Shown one piece after another: positions 1-12,207 of a stretch of 60,000 nt of DNA. Location of the stretch: NCBI GenBank assembly GCA_950295325.1, contig OX485804.1, forward strand, positions 68,426,033 to 68,486,032, written 5' to 3'. The stretch's first letter is position 1. Every line of letters begins with the position of its first letter. The notes under the pieces are model-generated. The model ran no database searches, was not told the DNA's origin, and saw only the letters and a list, made by a program, of their open reading frames with translations. Made by a program: the position numbers and the translations under genes. This stretch comes from Polytrichum commune (Eukaryota > Streptophyta > Polytrichopsida > Polytrichales > Polytrichaceae).

Positions 1-120
1 TGTAATATAAAATTATCAAATATCCCATTGTGAAGTACAATAAATTGTGGGTAAAGCAACACACTTTGTAGTAAAAGTAGAAGGCGGTCTTTATTGAACT
101 TTAAAGCAGGGAAATGGTTG

Positions 121-779
121 TCAGTTATGAACTTGACCACGAGTTGTTATAGTTTGGTAGTTCGGAATCCATTTAGCTGAAAGTGTCGTAAGTAAGGTTT
201 GGATCTCTTGTATAGCTACTAGTGGGTTACTAGACATGTACAAAATTGGTATTGTTTGCAAAATCACCACATTACACTCGTGCTTAACTGGTAGTAGATC
301 CATTAGGGCTCTCAATACATCTACATTGTTGAGTGTTTGTTTTTTGCAATGCTCTAATTCCGTTTCCAAGATCCCAACCCATGTTTTCCACATGAGGATC
401 GAGATTGGTGCGAGTAAGTTGGTATTGCCAACTGCCCGCATCCTATGTTGGTGGTCAACCACCATAAGTTTAACGTGTCTTGGTGGTTTGACATGTTCCA
501 GGGGTCCCTTTGTGTTAACCATCGTTTGCTTGTCCTTTTTTCAGTTTGCAAGAGTTAAGGTTATCTGTAAAATCCTTGAGTGCCGACATCTCTGTAGACC
601 ATCTTGAATTTTGCCAGGAGAGGGTGTGTTGGATTAGTAGAAGTGGAGATGCCCATACTTGGTTCGGTGAAGGATTGTGTGGAGGTAAACTCGAGCACGT
701 CGTTATTTGCCAATTTCAGGGCCTCTTCTATCATGGAGTAGATGTCGAATGACATTGTGGTTTCATGTTCATCTTGCAT
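121..779 (-). pseudogene. Unidentified minus-strand reading frames
   Basis: Two adjacent minus-strand frames, 72 codons (561-779) and 133 codons (121-522), could be pieces of one broken gene or transposon ORF. The first is acidic (starts MQDEHETTMS, contains SFDIYSMIEEALKLAN). The second contains WKTWVGILETELEHCKK and a leucine-rich stretch. I recognise no domain. The frames are not continuous, and other frames in the same bases are also open, so coding status is weak. To the right, on the minus strand, TGTGACATCC near 890 resembles the start of a gypsy LTR, but no partner LTR was seen. Confidence 0.22.
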
Positions 780-1160
780 GAGTAGGTCACTTAGTATGGC
801 ATGGGCATATCTAATGTTGGTTAGGGTTATGTGAGGCCAAACCGCCCACCCTTAAGCGTCCTAGTCCGGGTGGGGGAATGGATGTCACATTCATTTCGCA
901 TATCTCCCTCTCACCAACTTCATTGGGAGTCATTACATTCCTCATTAATTCGTACACACCAATTTATTTCATAACAAGATTACAAGTGTTAAGAAACACT
1001 CTTCTCTATCATGGCGCTATGCGCGTGCTCAAATACAATCCCACACAACCGCACCCCCGATTGCACGGAGAGCTACTACCTAGTTAACCCATCCATTTAA
1101 CTTAGGATACTAGTCCTAACTAATCCTCCCCTCTAACTGCCCTTAATCCGGCTGCCCCTT

Positions 1161-1412
1161 AGTAATCTGTCTCGGCTAGCCTCATAAGTCTATTGCAGCT
1201 GGCCTTAGCACTCCTTAGTAACCTGTCTCGGCTAGCCTCGGAAGTCTGTTGCAGCTGGCCTTAGTAACATGTCTCGGCTAGCCTCGGAAGTCTGTTGCAG
1301 CTAGCCTTAGCAACATGTCTCGACTAACTTAGAAGTCTGTTGCAGATGGCCTTAGCAACCTGTCTCGGCTAGCCTCATAAGCTTGTTGCAGCTGGCCTTA
1401 GTAACCTTAGTA
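1161..1412. repeat. Tandem array, about 46-bp unit
   Basis: About five imperfect head-to-tail copies of a unit containing CTCGGCTAGCCTCGGAAGTC followed by TGTTGCAGCTGGCCTTAG. Spacing between successive copies is close to 46 bp. Copies differ by point changes and one or two short insertions. No reading frame is kept, as 46 is not a multiple of three. Confidence 0.85.
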
Positions 1413-1458
1413 ATCTGATTTTTTAGGCTCCTCCTAATCAAATATGTCTTCTAAACTA

Positions 1459-1567
1459 CCCCTAATCCAATCTATTCTCTAAGTCCCCCTAATCAAATCT
1501 ATTCTCTAACTTCCCCCTAATCAAATCTATTCTCTAACTTCCCCCCTAATCAAATCTATTCTCTAAC
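1459..1567. repeat. Tandem array, about 28-bp unit
   Basis: Four copies of a unit with core CAAATCTATTCTCTAACTTC followed by a C-rich run and TAAT. The core TCTATTCTCT recurs at 1471, 1498, 1526 and 1555, so the period drifts 27, 28, 29 through slippage in the C run. Confidence 0.85.
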
Positions 1568-1645
1568 ACACTACACCACACACACACTCTCACACACACA
1601 CCCACACACACCACAAGAGAGAGAGAGAGAGATGAGAGAGGGCAT
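1568..1645. repeat. CA-rich then GA-rich microsatellite
   Basis: Interrupted (CA)n followed directly by (GA)n. It abuts the 28-bp array, so 1161-1645 is one continuous low-complexity block. Confidence 0.85.
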
Positions 1646-3463
1646 CCCACAACCATGATCTCTCTAACCTTTTCCTACTTAGTAGGACCTTATCCTATCT
1701 ACTAACTCCCTATCCCCTTAACCAACAATAACATGTTCTAATTCAAACATTTAAGCCAAGGCCCTTCCCCTTGCTTCATCAAACACTACTCCCCTAATCA
1801 AAACACTTCCTAATTCTACTAATCCTCTACCTAACCACACAAAATGGCTTAAGGCCTAAACATAAATCCACACTAAGCCTCACTCTTTTTATACTTTTGC
1901 TTGTTTCAATAACACTCCAATTGCAATTCTACATAAATTCTAAACATAAAACAAATATGAGCACTAATTTTGGGCTCATAGGTTCGGTTGGGGTCCATTG
2001 TGGTTGTGACGAATAAGGAAGTCCAGAGGGATGATCCAGTGAGTCAATCAAAAGCGGCAAGTGCACACCTTCTTCATCGCAATCTGCTAGTGCTCCTGCA
2101 TCGCAATCTTGGGATAAATTAGTGCAGTTCATGTAGATCTATAGCCGATAGAATCATTTGAACAGTTGGGTTGGGTGCAAGTAGCGGTGGGCTATACCCC
2201 ATAGCTAACAACTCTTCATTCCAAGTTGGTCCCTTGTTGGTGCTCTGCAATGTTAGACATTCACGGAGTGTGCAAACCAAGTTTATAAGAATGTGAAGGA
2301 TTAGGTAGTGGGTTCCACGCCACTAAAGGATAATCTAGAGAGAGTTGCCTTATGAAAACTTTTACAAAGTCTGCACTTCCTCTTTTCAAAGGCCAAATCC
2401 TTCAACTTCTTCTTCATTGCAATACAAAAGTGGGTGGGTGGGAATTTCCACAAGACTTTTTCTATGTCCTTTGCATCTTCCTATTTGATAACACAATAAC
2501 ATTTTGCATAATAGAGTCATTTGCAATTATGCCCAATTGGATGTGTTGTATGGCATAAATATTTTGTGTCAAAATCTAGTTTGCTTTGCAAGAATATGTA
2601 CCTTACTCAGGGTTTTTGCTATCATATGGTATCCAACAACAAATGTTTCATTCTAATTGGCCCAAGCTTTGAAATCTAATCACCTACCTTCTTGCTTCAC
2701 TTCAAAGTACATACAATTAGTCCACCGCATGTATGGGGTACTTACAAAGGAAATGTTCCCAATAACTTCAACCAATAGATATGCATAAAATGCCATAATC
2801 ACAATACATCAGTGTATTGAAGGTGTGAAGGGCTTGCCTTGCATGTGCCCATGCAACCAACCAGCAAACATTTGAGGATTGGTTATGTACACGAGGTAAA
2901 TAACAAGATCCAGTTGTTATCCATGTCGCACACACTCAATCCATTTCAAATGCATCAAAGTATTTCAAATTACAACACTCGTTGTAAAACGACATATGGG
3001 AGTTCAAACTTGTTCCTTGGCCATGATTGGGTTATTCCAAGTAGAATACTCCTCTTGGTGATGAGCCCTAGTTTGTCTTACTTTTAGTTTTAGTACGTGT
3101 CTATTACCCTAGTGTGTATACACAAAGCTAACCACACCTCTCACTTGCGTGAATGGTAAAAAAAAAGTCATTTTTAGGTTTAATGTTTTATATTGTAGTT
3201 CTTATCTATGGTAAGTTCTTGTAAACCCTATTTTTACCATGGATTAGAGACGTGGGTCATGTCTGTTACTATGGTTATTTTATTATGTTCATCTACATCC
3301 TTGTTACATCCATTTCATGGTAAGTATGATTTATTTCCATGCATGTAGACTTAGGATCTCCTAAGCTTACAATCATTTATTTACAAAGAGGACCATTGCT
3401 AGGTAGATTGGTGTAAGAGTTTAAAATCAAGATTTTAGTGGCATAGAGAGAGAGAGAGAGACC
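1646..3463. other. Intergenic, nothing recognised
   Basis: AT-rich sequence with only short scattered reading frames (up to about 80 codons) that show no family resemblance. I see no gene, RNA or complete repeat here. A short GA run at 3445-3462 precedes the copia remnant. Confidence 0.5.
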
Positions 3464-4573
3464 TTAGAAATTGTGCATTCGGGTGTGTGCGGCCCCATAA
3501 AAAACACATTCATGGAAGGGGTAAAATATTTTGTTTCTTTTATTGATGATTTTTCAAAGAATATGTGGGTTTACATGATGAAATCTAAAGGATAGTGGTT
3601 TGAGAGTTTTACGGAGTTTTGAGCATTTGTAAAAATGCAATCGGAATACGAAATTAAGGCGTTTTGGTGGATGAGCGGGGGAGGATTCCATTTCAAAAGA
3701 TTTTGAAGTTTTTTGGATGGAATGTGTCATTGAGAGCATGCCTCAATATATTAGACCAGTGGAGTATACAAATTAAATTGTTATCGTGATGGTAAAGCAT
3801 ATGCTCAAAGCTCAAAAACTCAAAAAATCTCGTTGGGTAGAAGCGGTGGCAAATGAGGTTTATACACCAAACCGTTGTCCGACGAGGGCCTTGTGCTTTG
3901 TTACATCTGAAGAAACGTGGAGTGGAAGAAGACATTGTGTTGTACACATATGTGTGTTGGCAAGCATTGCATATGTGATGCTTTTGGACGAGAAAAGAGG
4001 CAAGCCTGATGCAAAATGAATCAAATGTGTGTTTCTCGGATATTGCAAAGATTTGAAGCCATATAGGTTGATGTGTTTGAAAACAAAAACAAAATCATAT
4101 AAAATAAAGATGTTGTGTTTATGAAAGATGGTGGGAGCATTAGAAATGATTTGGACATGCGTCCAAGTGGGAGAAATGAAGGCCCTATGATGGTGGTAGT
4201 AGACAAATCTTCCAAATTGCCATCATTTGATGTGGTGGACATATTGTGGATGGTAACAAGGAAGTGGGAGGTAACATATGGAGTTGCAATTGAAGAGGCA
4301 CGCAAAGGACCAGCAAATGACGACATTATTGTTGACGGATTCGGCAAGGAACGGTGATATCCCACGAGGGAGCGGCGAGCACTTGAAGAATGGTAGAAGA
4401 ACCATATTTTGCCTCAACAATGTGGCATTATTGGAAGCTCTTTTGAGTTGGAGTGAGGCAATCAGGCATAATATATGGGAATTTATGGGTAGTGTTCAAT
4501 TCTCACTATATTAGGTTGAGAAACTAAGAAATTCAGTTGTTTTACAAGTCTTTGACTACTCCCAAAGTGGGAG
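3464..4573 (+). pseudogene. Ty1/copia retrotransposon remnant (integrase region)
   Basis: Decayed integrase-region copy on the + strand. Reading from 3464 gives LEIVHSGVCGPI, then FVSFIDDFSKNMWVYMMKSK, the conserved start of the copia integrase core, then VKMQSEYEIKA in the usual place. In-frame stops and frameshifts follow. From about 3786 another frame gives MLKAQKLKKSRWVEAVAN, NRCPTRAL and DEKRGKPDAK, matching the copia block around 'WAEAV...NRCPT...DEKR'. From 4021 the 'FLGYC' segment appears, then VVFMKDGGSIRNDLDMRPSG. AAAGTGGGAG at 4564-4573 looks like the polypurine tract that usually precedes a copia 3' LTR. Gag, protease and reverse transcriptase are absent. A dead fragment. Confidence 0.85.
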
Positions 4574-5315
4574 CATTGAAGGTGGAGCATTGGAGTGCTC
4601 GTAGTCAATAAAAAAAGTAATATTAGAAGCATTTGTAGAAGGTAGAGCAATACTCATAGTCAAAAAAAGTTCGATGAAAGAGGCATGAGAAACAATAAGG
4701 TTAGAATAAGGCCACAACGTTGGTCCAAGATAGATAAGAGTTATCCCATATTGTTTTTATGGAAAAAAAAAAAACAACAACAACAAACAATAAAACAATA
4801 AGACCGTAAGACCATCTCACTCCAAGCATTATTCATATGTCCTTGTGTAAACATTACCCGAGGAGATTTTGTAATAAATCTAGACTTTGAGTTTCTCACA
4901 TGAGGTATTTCGAATGTGGGGGTTTGGCTTGCAAGCTTGTTGGCAAAGGTGTCATTTTCAAAATAGTATATTGGTTTGGATAGATATGTGAAGTAGGTAA
5001 TGGTATGGATATTGGTTGAGATACTTCCACCGTAGGCAAAGCCATAGGTGTGGAAGTTAGTCGGGTTACTTCATGTGGATCCCTTCTTAATTGGTTTTTA
5101 GGATCATGATCACTTAAATTATTTACTGGCTCACTGTTACTCGGGTCACTACTAAGGTAAGGTTCTACTAGGGCTCAAGGCTTTGTAGTTACAACATTGG
5201 TTTGAGGTTCATGAGATAATAAAGTTGAGAAGTGTTGAATATGGTTTACATTATTTTTTCTTTTTTTCTTTTTTTCCATCAGGATCTTGAATTCTCACCC
5301 TTTTTATCTTCTTCT
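4574..5315. other. Intergenic, no gene recognised
   Basis: AT-rich with poly-A and poly-T runs (4767-4800, 5255-5277). The beginning could be copia 3' LTR debris, since it follows a polypurine-like tract, but no second LTR copy is present for comparison. Confidence 0.4.
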
Positions 5316-5319
5316 AGTT

Positions 5320-6326
5320 TCTCTCATTTGGTGGATACTCTTTCTTCGGGTGGGGACACTCGTGTATAGGATGTCATGTTGATTTACAACTGCCACACAA
5401 TGGTACATCTTGTGGTTTCTTAGGATTTGGACAGTTCTTGGCATAATGTCCTTGTTTCTTACATCTTAAACAAACCAATTATTTTTGTGGGTCATCTTGG
5501 TTCGAAATAAATCTTTTAAAATTTGGACTAAAAATTGAAGGTTCACTCTAATTAGAATAATCATTATATTGATTCCAATTTAGAACATCCTTGAAAATTT
5601 AATGAATCATGTAGACGATTTAAATCTCTTTTAGAATTATAATTATCACTAGGATCAAGTCCATTTTGTTCTCATTGCCAAGGATGAGATTGACTTGTAT
5701 CGACTTGATTTGCATCTTTTGTTCTTTAAGATTCCAACATTCTTGTATTGCATGATTCCCTCCGCAAAAATATACACCTAGTTTTGAATCCTTTTGGGGT
5801 TGGACATTCATTAGCAAGGTGTCCTTGACCTTTACAATTATGACACCATACATTATGACATTCATTTGTGGGTTGTGGTCTTTTAAGTTTATTGTTGGCT
5901 ATTTTAACTAACAATTATGACAATTGTTTAGTCAAGTTTAGGAATTACAATATCTTGTTCGGTTGTCCTACTAACTATAGGTTGCGTATACAAAGGTGCG
6001 TTAGAATTTTGCACTACAAGTGCATCCGTGATAATGTTGATTGTTATTAGTAATGGGGAAAGTGCCGAATGTGATGGAATAGGATTATTGGAATACATAT
6101 TATCAGTGTATATGACCAATTCATTTTCAAGGCATTATGCTTGTGCATAAGCTTGTGCATATGTAGCACCGACTCCTTCTTTGACATAAATTCTTGATTC
6201 CATAGGATATAAACCACCAATAAATATACTCGTTATAAAATCATTTGGGATCTCATGACTAGCCATTCGTTGCAAATTATCTTGCATTTCACCATAATAA
6301 CTACCCACTCTCTCATTCATACCCAT
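5320..6326 (-). pseudogene. LTR-retrotransposon gag remnant with several CCHC knuckles
   Basis: Minus-strand gag debris. The upstream part (6135-6326) reads SYYGEMQDNLQRMASHEIPN then DFITSIFIGGLYPMESRIYV, the helical pattern of the retrotransposon gag domain. Further along, 5726-5914 encodes CHNCKGQGHLANEC, a perfect CX2CX4HX4C zinc knuckle, and the overlapping frame gives FCGGNHAIQEC. Near 5420-5470 a further knuckle CLRCKKQGHYAKNC appears, followed by CGSCKST then, past a stop, HPIHEC. Frames shift several times and stops are present, so the gene is inactive. No protease or RT follows on the minus strand. The knuckle-rich tail resembles the gypsy gag at 12.2-13.5 kb but is a different, more AT-rich copy. 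Confidence 0.75.
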
Positions 6327-7278
6327 TTTTGTGGTTCAAAACTTATTTTAATTCACATTATGTCATTTTTCCATTTCATTTCTAATTGGATGACAAAAAC
6401 AAAAATTAGCACCACAATATTGATATTTACTATTATTATACTTAATCAAATAAAAACTAAGTCATACATTTTTTTTACTCAAGGTTTTGTATTAATCGGA
6501 GATTAGATAAGAGTCAACAAAAGGAAGAAGACGAAGGGACTAATATGTTGAGTATTTTACACTTTCAACAATAGAAATTGAATGTAAAAAAAATTAAGCT
6601 TATTTTGAAAGGGTCGCATTAAGTGGTGATGGGGATCATCTTCGTTAATTTTGTTCCTTGATGACCTTCAATTGACTTGGTATAACCTCGTCCACCGTCC
6701 ATGTGTTTTGCATTGTATTCCAAATATTTGTTTCCGTTGATTTTCATCCAACAGTAATTCATTCATCATTAACTTCACCGTGTTAAAACTACTTGTCAAG
6801 TGAAATCCAACTTAATCAAAACAAAATCCATGACTTCACTTCACTCTATTCAACTATTTTGGTTTGTTGTCACCTTCGATCCTCTTAAAGATACCATAAA
6901 TGTAAAGGCACCATTTGCCCACTACCTTAATATTTTCATGATATAACTTTATTTTTAATCTAACCCTCCCTAAACAATATACTAAGAGTTATTTAATACT
7001 TATTATTTATGCCTTCATTTATCTAGGATATACACATGCCTAAAATCACCACAACTCATCTTTTAATTCGTTTTCTAATCCAAATTGCCATAATAAAAAA
7101 ACATAATTGATCAAAAAATCAAATTGAGGTACAACAACTCCAACTTGGAACAACCACAAGTTGGAAAGTATTGATAATTTAGAATAATTTATGCACGTTT
7201 TATTGATGACGGTTCTTTATTTTTGTTTGTTACTAAGAATGAATATATTAGGGGCGATGGGAGGACGTTTGCACCAAT
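6327..7278. other. Intergenic, nothing recognised
   Basis: AT-rich sequence without a supported gene. A short frame at 6255-6506 is hydrophobic and isoleucine-rich, as expected of chance AT-rich translation. GATGGGAGGACGTTTGCACC at 7257-7276 sits where the primer site of the adjacent minus-strand LTR would be expected. Confidence 0.4.
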
Positions 7279-8200
7279 GTAGGTAGGTTTTTGGATCGGG
7301 TTTTAATCAACAAAGCCACACAGGGAAGACTGAATAAGTATCAAATTGAACTCCAATTGTCATTATTGATATGTCATAATGACTTTGGAATGGAAGTTGG
7401 AGTCAAAACCTAGGTAGGACCTTGTTTGATGTGAAATTCGTGGAATTAAAAGATTAAAGAGGGGATTATTAGGGTCACTCAATGCAGTACATGCAATTGC
7501 GCGGTCTATCCCTTACAACCAACCATAGTCTGGTAGTCACGACTCGCTGTATCATGGGTTAGTTTTCAAGGCAAAGAGTCGCGGCTCATCAATAGTTTTT
7601 TGAGTAACTAGTAACCACATTTAATCAAGGCCAAGGGTGCCCCAATTTGAGAAATAATCTCCCCTTGATTAATTTATAATTTAATGAATCGTGAAATATT
7701 GAAGAAGAACCCTGCGGGTTATTTGCATTCTTTAATTTATCTTTAACTTGATGAGGCAGTGGGACCATTGTCTTTACACAAACCGATTGAAGGACAACAT
7801 TATGTAAGTCTCTGCAACCATAGGCCATAAAAAGTTAGTTCATATGTTTTATATCATGGTTCACTCATATATCCTCTTAGTTTGTCTCAATTACAAGTTC
7901 CTTTGGTTCATTAACAATAGTTTAATTGTCAACTAGGGTTGTCCACTTCAGTAGGATGAATCCTTTTTTTTATTACGTATTTTTCCGTAATTACAAAGTT
8001 ACTCACCCTTGTTAAAATTTATTGAAACAAACTATACAAAATTAGTGCAACTTACTTGGCTCTTAGCCACTTGGGATCAGATGAACTTCCTCTAAGAGTA
8101 GCAACAACAATCTATTAGTAGCCCCAACTCTTGAGAGGTCAATGGTTTAGGTGAAGCATATGATCTTCAAAGGTCTATGGTCAAGTGTACTCAACAGTTG
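7279..8200 (-). mobile_element. LTR copy A (inverted relative to copies at 21 and 23 kb)
   Basis: Read on the minus strand this is similar over its length to 20700-21665. Shared landmarks, in order: AAACTAAGAGGA, TATGGCCTATGGTT, ACTGCCTCAT, CTATGGTTGGTTGTAAGGGA, TGACACT/TGACAATT, AGTCTTCC, and the end CCAAAAACCTA(T/C)CTACA. The last bases CTACA at the inner edge fit an LTR ending in CA. Similarity carries on past 8200, so the outer boundary is uncertain. No gag follows on its 3' side in minus orientation, so this may be a solo LTR or the 3' end of a lost element. Confidence 0.6.
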
Positions 8201-9390
8201 GCCTCCCCGACTTATCTTTCAAAAAGGGATAAAAAAAAAAAAGCCCCTTTGATTACGAGACATTTATGTCACTCTTCACAACCTATGGTAATACTCAAAT
8301 TCTTAAATAATTAAATTCCTAAAAGATTTCACCAAACCCAGCCCTACACCACCTATAGATCATCGTCATCACTTAGATGTAAAAGACGATGGTCTTTTCT
8401 CAAGACACAACTTAAACTTAGTGTAAATATAAGCATGATTTTCCCTCAATAATTTATTTCAATCCAATTGCATACTGACTTCATATCAGACCAATTGCTA
8501 TTAGAAAGAAATTCAATCCAAAATGTTAATGGAGTTTTTTAGACGCTCACCTTCATGAACTAACTTTCTTCCCACAAACCATGACCATGAAAACTATAGA
8601 GAGGTTATATAAATCTTCATTCATAAATTAAACCGTCAATGAAAAGGGCTTCACACCCTACACCAAAAGTTATAGATGATAGCCTTTACATAAATATATC
8701 ACTAAAAAAAAAATCATTCACTCCCTTTTCAAGAGGAAATGAGGTATATTTTTTGTAGCTTCATGAGTCTCATCTCGACTTTGTTTTTATTCTTTGGTTG
8801 ATAAGATTATTGTCAATAATTTCTCTTGAAATATCTTTAACTCTCATCCAAGATTCCACCTCCCAAGGCTGATTTGAACAATTAATTCTTCAATATTTGA
8901 AGGTTGTCCCAATGACCTCCAATCACTCCATATATTAAGACTATGGTCTATATGAAACCAAGCATACCATCTAATGCATTATTTTCCATAAATTCATATC
9001 AATCTAGATCAAAGCATAATTATTTTCATATATCACTCAAGGTTGCATAAAACAGTGGCTTCATGTCCTTGCATTTAAATTTCACATAAGTCAACTAGGT
9101 TGGTCACAATGAGACAAAGAATTCACAACAAATAAGTTTATAGAAAAGTTTGGGCTTCACACCATGATATTATAGCCTCTGATACAATTAATTTTTTTAA
9201 AAAAAAATCACTCTCTTCCCAAGAATATATGACCTACATTGTGAAAACTTTTGTCTTTATTTTCAACTACTTCCTCAAACAATAGTTGACTCAAATTTAT
9301 CGACAAAAGACTTGACTCTCAAGAGAGGTGTTTAACCATAGCCAATCTCTACAAATATTTCTCTAATTTTGCACATGTCTATGGGTCTTT
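8201..9390 (-). repeat. Internal retroelement DNA, inverted match to 18.7-20.7 kb
   Basis: The minus strand of 9130-9190 matches the + strand at 18730-18790 (shared TGTGAAGCCCAA and AGGCTATAAT signatures, with the same order of short motifs). Weaker matches continue toward 8200, where they join the LTR copy A similarity. The TTTGGGCTTCACACC motif at 9158 recurs as GGGCTTCACACC at 8647, suggesting an old internal duplication. There is no open frame of note. Confidence 0.45.
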
Positions 9391-9394
9391 GTAG

Positions 9395-9770
9395 AGACCA
9401 GAATTTGAGAGTCCTGGGTGAAACCGACAACCAGCCAAGAACGAGACAAGAGAAGGATATTGAGGGCCTGGCCAAAGCAACGAAGAATAAGAGGACCGAC
9501 CATGGGCCGAGAATGGGACATGTAGATGGCAAGCCGAAGGACGGGATAGGGAGACCGCGAGCCGGAAACAACAGAGGGGAACGACTGCGAGAACCCTATG
9601 CTAGAGGAACATGTGACCAACAACGAAGAGGACAACGACATGGACCAAAGGCCGCTAAGAGCCTAAGCCAGGAACCAAGGGCACTGAGGGCCTAAGCCGG
9701 GAATCCATGGGTTCAAGGCCGGGCCGTAGGTCCTAAGGCCATGTGGAAAAGGAGGCCGAATTTAGAGCCA
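9395..9770. other. GC-rich patch of unknown origin
   Basis: An abrupt GC-rich island in AT-rich DNA. Frames are open on both strands (+ 9369-9695, - 9332-9641) because stops are scarce at this composition, and the predicted peptides are low-complexity Arg/Gly/Gln-rich or Ser/Leu-rich with no recognisable domain. It lies next to the broken end of the gypsy pol gene, so it may belong to a retroelement LTR or untranslated region. I cannot assign it. Confidence 0.4.
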
Positions 9771-9912
9771 AAGGATAAAGTAATGAATAGACAATGCATA
9801 TGATAGTGTAAAAAACTATTATTAGATGAAAGACTATTAGCCGGATTGCTTGTAGATGAATAGCTAGGCAAAGAGAATGACCATCCTTTGGAATGATCCT
9901 CACCGTACCAAC

Positions 9913-12207
9913 TCATTTTGAGTGAATGCAATGGATGAAATCATCTAAGAAAACCTTCATGAATTTGTCGAGGTAATCCGCAAATATCTTCATCATGCCT
10001 TTTTGGAAGGTGGCTGGTGCACACATCAATTCAAAAGGCATTACCCGGTATGCAAATGCTTTGTATTATGTGATAAAGGAAGTCTTCAACTGGTCTTCTA
10101 ACGCGATCATAATTTGGTTGTATCCACTGTACCTGTCCATCAATATATACATTTCGTGTCCTGCGACTGCTTCCAAAATTGATTCCGTAAAAGGTAGAGG
10201 AAAAGAATCTACCTTCGTGACTACGTTTAACTTTCGATAGTCGACACATACTCGGAGTTTCCCATTCTTCTTGGGCACAATCATAATTGGTGATAACCAT
10301 TCCGTTTCATCAACGGGGTATATGAATCCTGCCTCCAAGTATTTATCAATTTCTTCTTTTACCTTGGCCGCATAATTGGGATTCATTTTGTATCGCATTT
10401 GCCTTATAGGCTTGGCTTCGGGTTGTAACTCAATCTTGTGCTCACATATATGTGGAGGTATCCCTTTCATATCTTTATATGTAAAAGCAAACACGTCCTT
10501 GAATCTCAATAGTAACTCTTTGACTTTGGCTTCGTACTCACCCAAGTCTTTAGCGATTTTGACTAACTTAGGATCCTCCGTGGTTCCTAAGTTCAAATTC
10601 TTGACTAAGTCTTCATCTTCTACTGTCCATCCTGCTATTTGTTTCCCCTTGACTGCCTCTGAGGCAGGGGTATGGTCAATCTCTATATCTCCTTCTTTTA
10701 CTTTGTAAAACTGGGAGGGATATACCGGTTTCTCCTCCATAGCTTCTTGTTCTTTCTTCGTTGCTTTTCTTGACCGAGGTTTCTCGGTTTTACTTTTCTG
10801 TGCTCCGGGATCTCCTAGTTTTTTAGGAGTATTAATCTCCACTGTGTTGCAGCTTGGTTCTCGTAACTTCTTCAAATTTTTTAAGTCGAAATCTCCCATG
10901 GGTAATAGCTCTAGAAATGCTTCATAGACTACCGCTTCTTCTTCATCGGACAGTCCCATTTCCCAGTCGTAGTCCTCCCAATGTAAGGGTCTTTTGGCCG
11001 GTGATAGTGCTGGAGTTCTTTGGGTGCTTATCTCTACCTTGTTTCCTCCTTGCGTTAGGGTTAATTTGTTGAGGGGCCAGTCATGCCGTGTTTGAGCCTC
11101 CTTCAACCATGGTCTTCCCAATAACAAAGAGTAGCTATCTTCAGAACTCACCATGTCTATGACGGTGAGTGTCGTCCGGATTATAATTCCACCAACATCA
11201 AGGCGTACATCTCGGATAATTCCTTTGGGTGTGACCCTCCTTTGGTCAGCCATCTTAATGGTAAATGGTGCGGGTTCTATCTTCTTGAGTCCCAATTTCT
11301 TTCTCAACGTGTCAGTGATGATGTTCACTCCTGATCCACCATCAATCAAAGCATTTGGAATCCTTTTGTTTTTCACAATTACTGATATCATGGGCATTTC
11401 TTCATCGAATGCCTTTGCCGTAACCTGATAGGTTTGAGTCGGTTCTTCCGCCTTTTCATCATTCGCTAATGTCGCCATTATTCGCTTATTGCAATAAGGG
11501 GCTATCTCAAGCAAATGTCCTATTGATATATTTGCTTTTGTGTGGTTCATCACATTCTCCAATATCTTGTCTACCCTTGCATGGGTAGTTGTTGGGACGC
11601 CTCCTTTCTCGGGGCTCCGTTCTGTGGGCTTCTCTGCCTCTTCTTCTTCTGGGTACCAAGGTGCGAACTCCTCTGGCGTGGGTAGAGCTTCGCCCTCTTC
11701 CTCCTGTATGTCTTTGATAGTTTTACTCACCTCCCGGTGGACTTCCCTATCAGCTTTCCATTCATCGTTGTTGGCTCCTATTGGCCTCTCTTCATTTTCC
11801 TTATCATCATTATCAATGTGTGCCTCTTGTTCGCACACATCATCCTTCTCTTCATCAGAGTTATCCTCTCTCTGTTGGTGGTCTTCCTGCTCCTCAGAGC
11901 TGCCACTACTTGAGTCTTCATCATCATCACTATCATCACTTTCATTATTTTCCTTGCCTTCCTCGACTGCAGCCCGTTGGGCTCTCGTCATAACACACAC
12001 AGTAGGGGACATTGCATTGGCTCCCACAGTTGGCTTAGTGTTTATAAACCCATTCAACTCTTGTTGATGTTTAATAAAATGTGGACAATCCGGCTTCCGG
12101 TGCCCCTTTTGATGACAATAAAAACACTCGTCGGGGTTGCCATCTTGCTGTGGTCCGCCAGTGAACCCAGTTCTCGTCGTTGCCTTGGTGTTGTTACTAT
12201 CCATCAA
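9913..12207 (-). pseudogene. Ty3/gypsy pol remnant: protease and partial reverse transcriptase
   Basis: A 713-codon minus-strand frame (12207 down to 10066). It starts with a CCHC knuckle (C28, C31, H36, C41), then a long acidic linker (residues 80-200), then a retropepsin-like domain around 265-375 with NALIDGGSGVNIITD (active-site Asp289) and LLLGRPWL. From about residue 590 comes reverse transcriptase: PNYAAKVKEEIDKYLEAGFI, WLSPIMIVPKKNGKLRVCVD, and MDRYSGYNQI with catalytic Asp691. A TAA at 10066-10068 interrupts it. The same frame continues for 50 codons with YRVMPFELMCAPATFQKG and FLDDF, the position of the second catalytic motif, to a stop at 9913-9915. Sequence beyond does not match, so RNase H, integrase and 3' LTR are missing. 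The protease has DGGS rather than the usual D(T/S)G. Inactive copy. Confidence 0.9.

Noticed and set aside
9369-9695. 108-codon Arg/Gln-rich protein
   Set aside because: No domain, with the opposite strand equally open. Explained by base composition.
10066-12207. Functional retrotransposon polyprotein
   Set aside because: An in-frame stop cuts RT before its second catalytic motif; RNase H and integrase are absent; gag is frameshifted.
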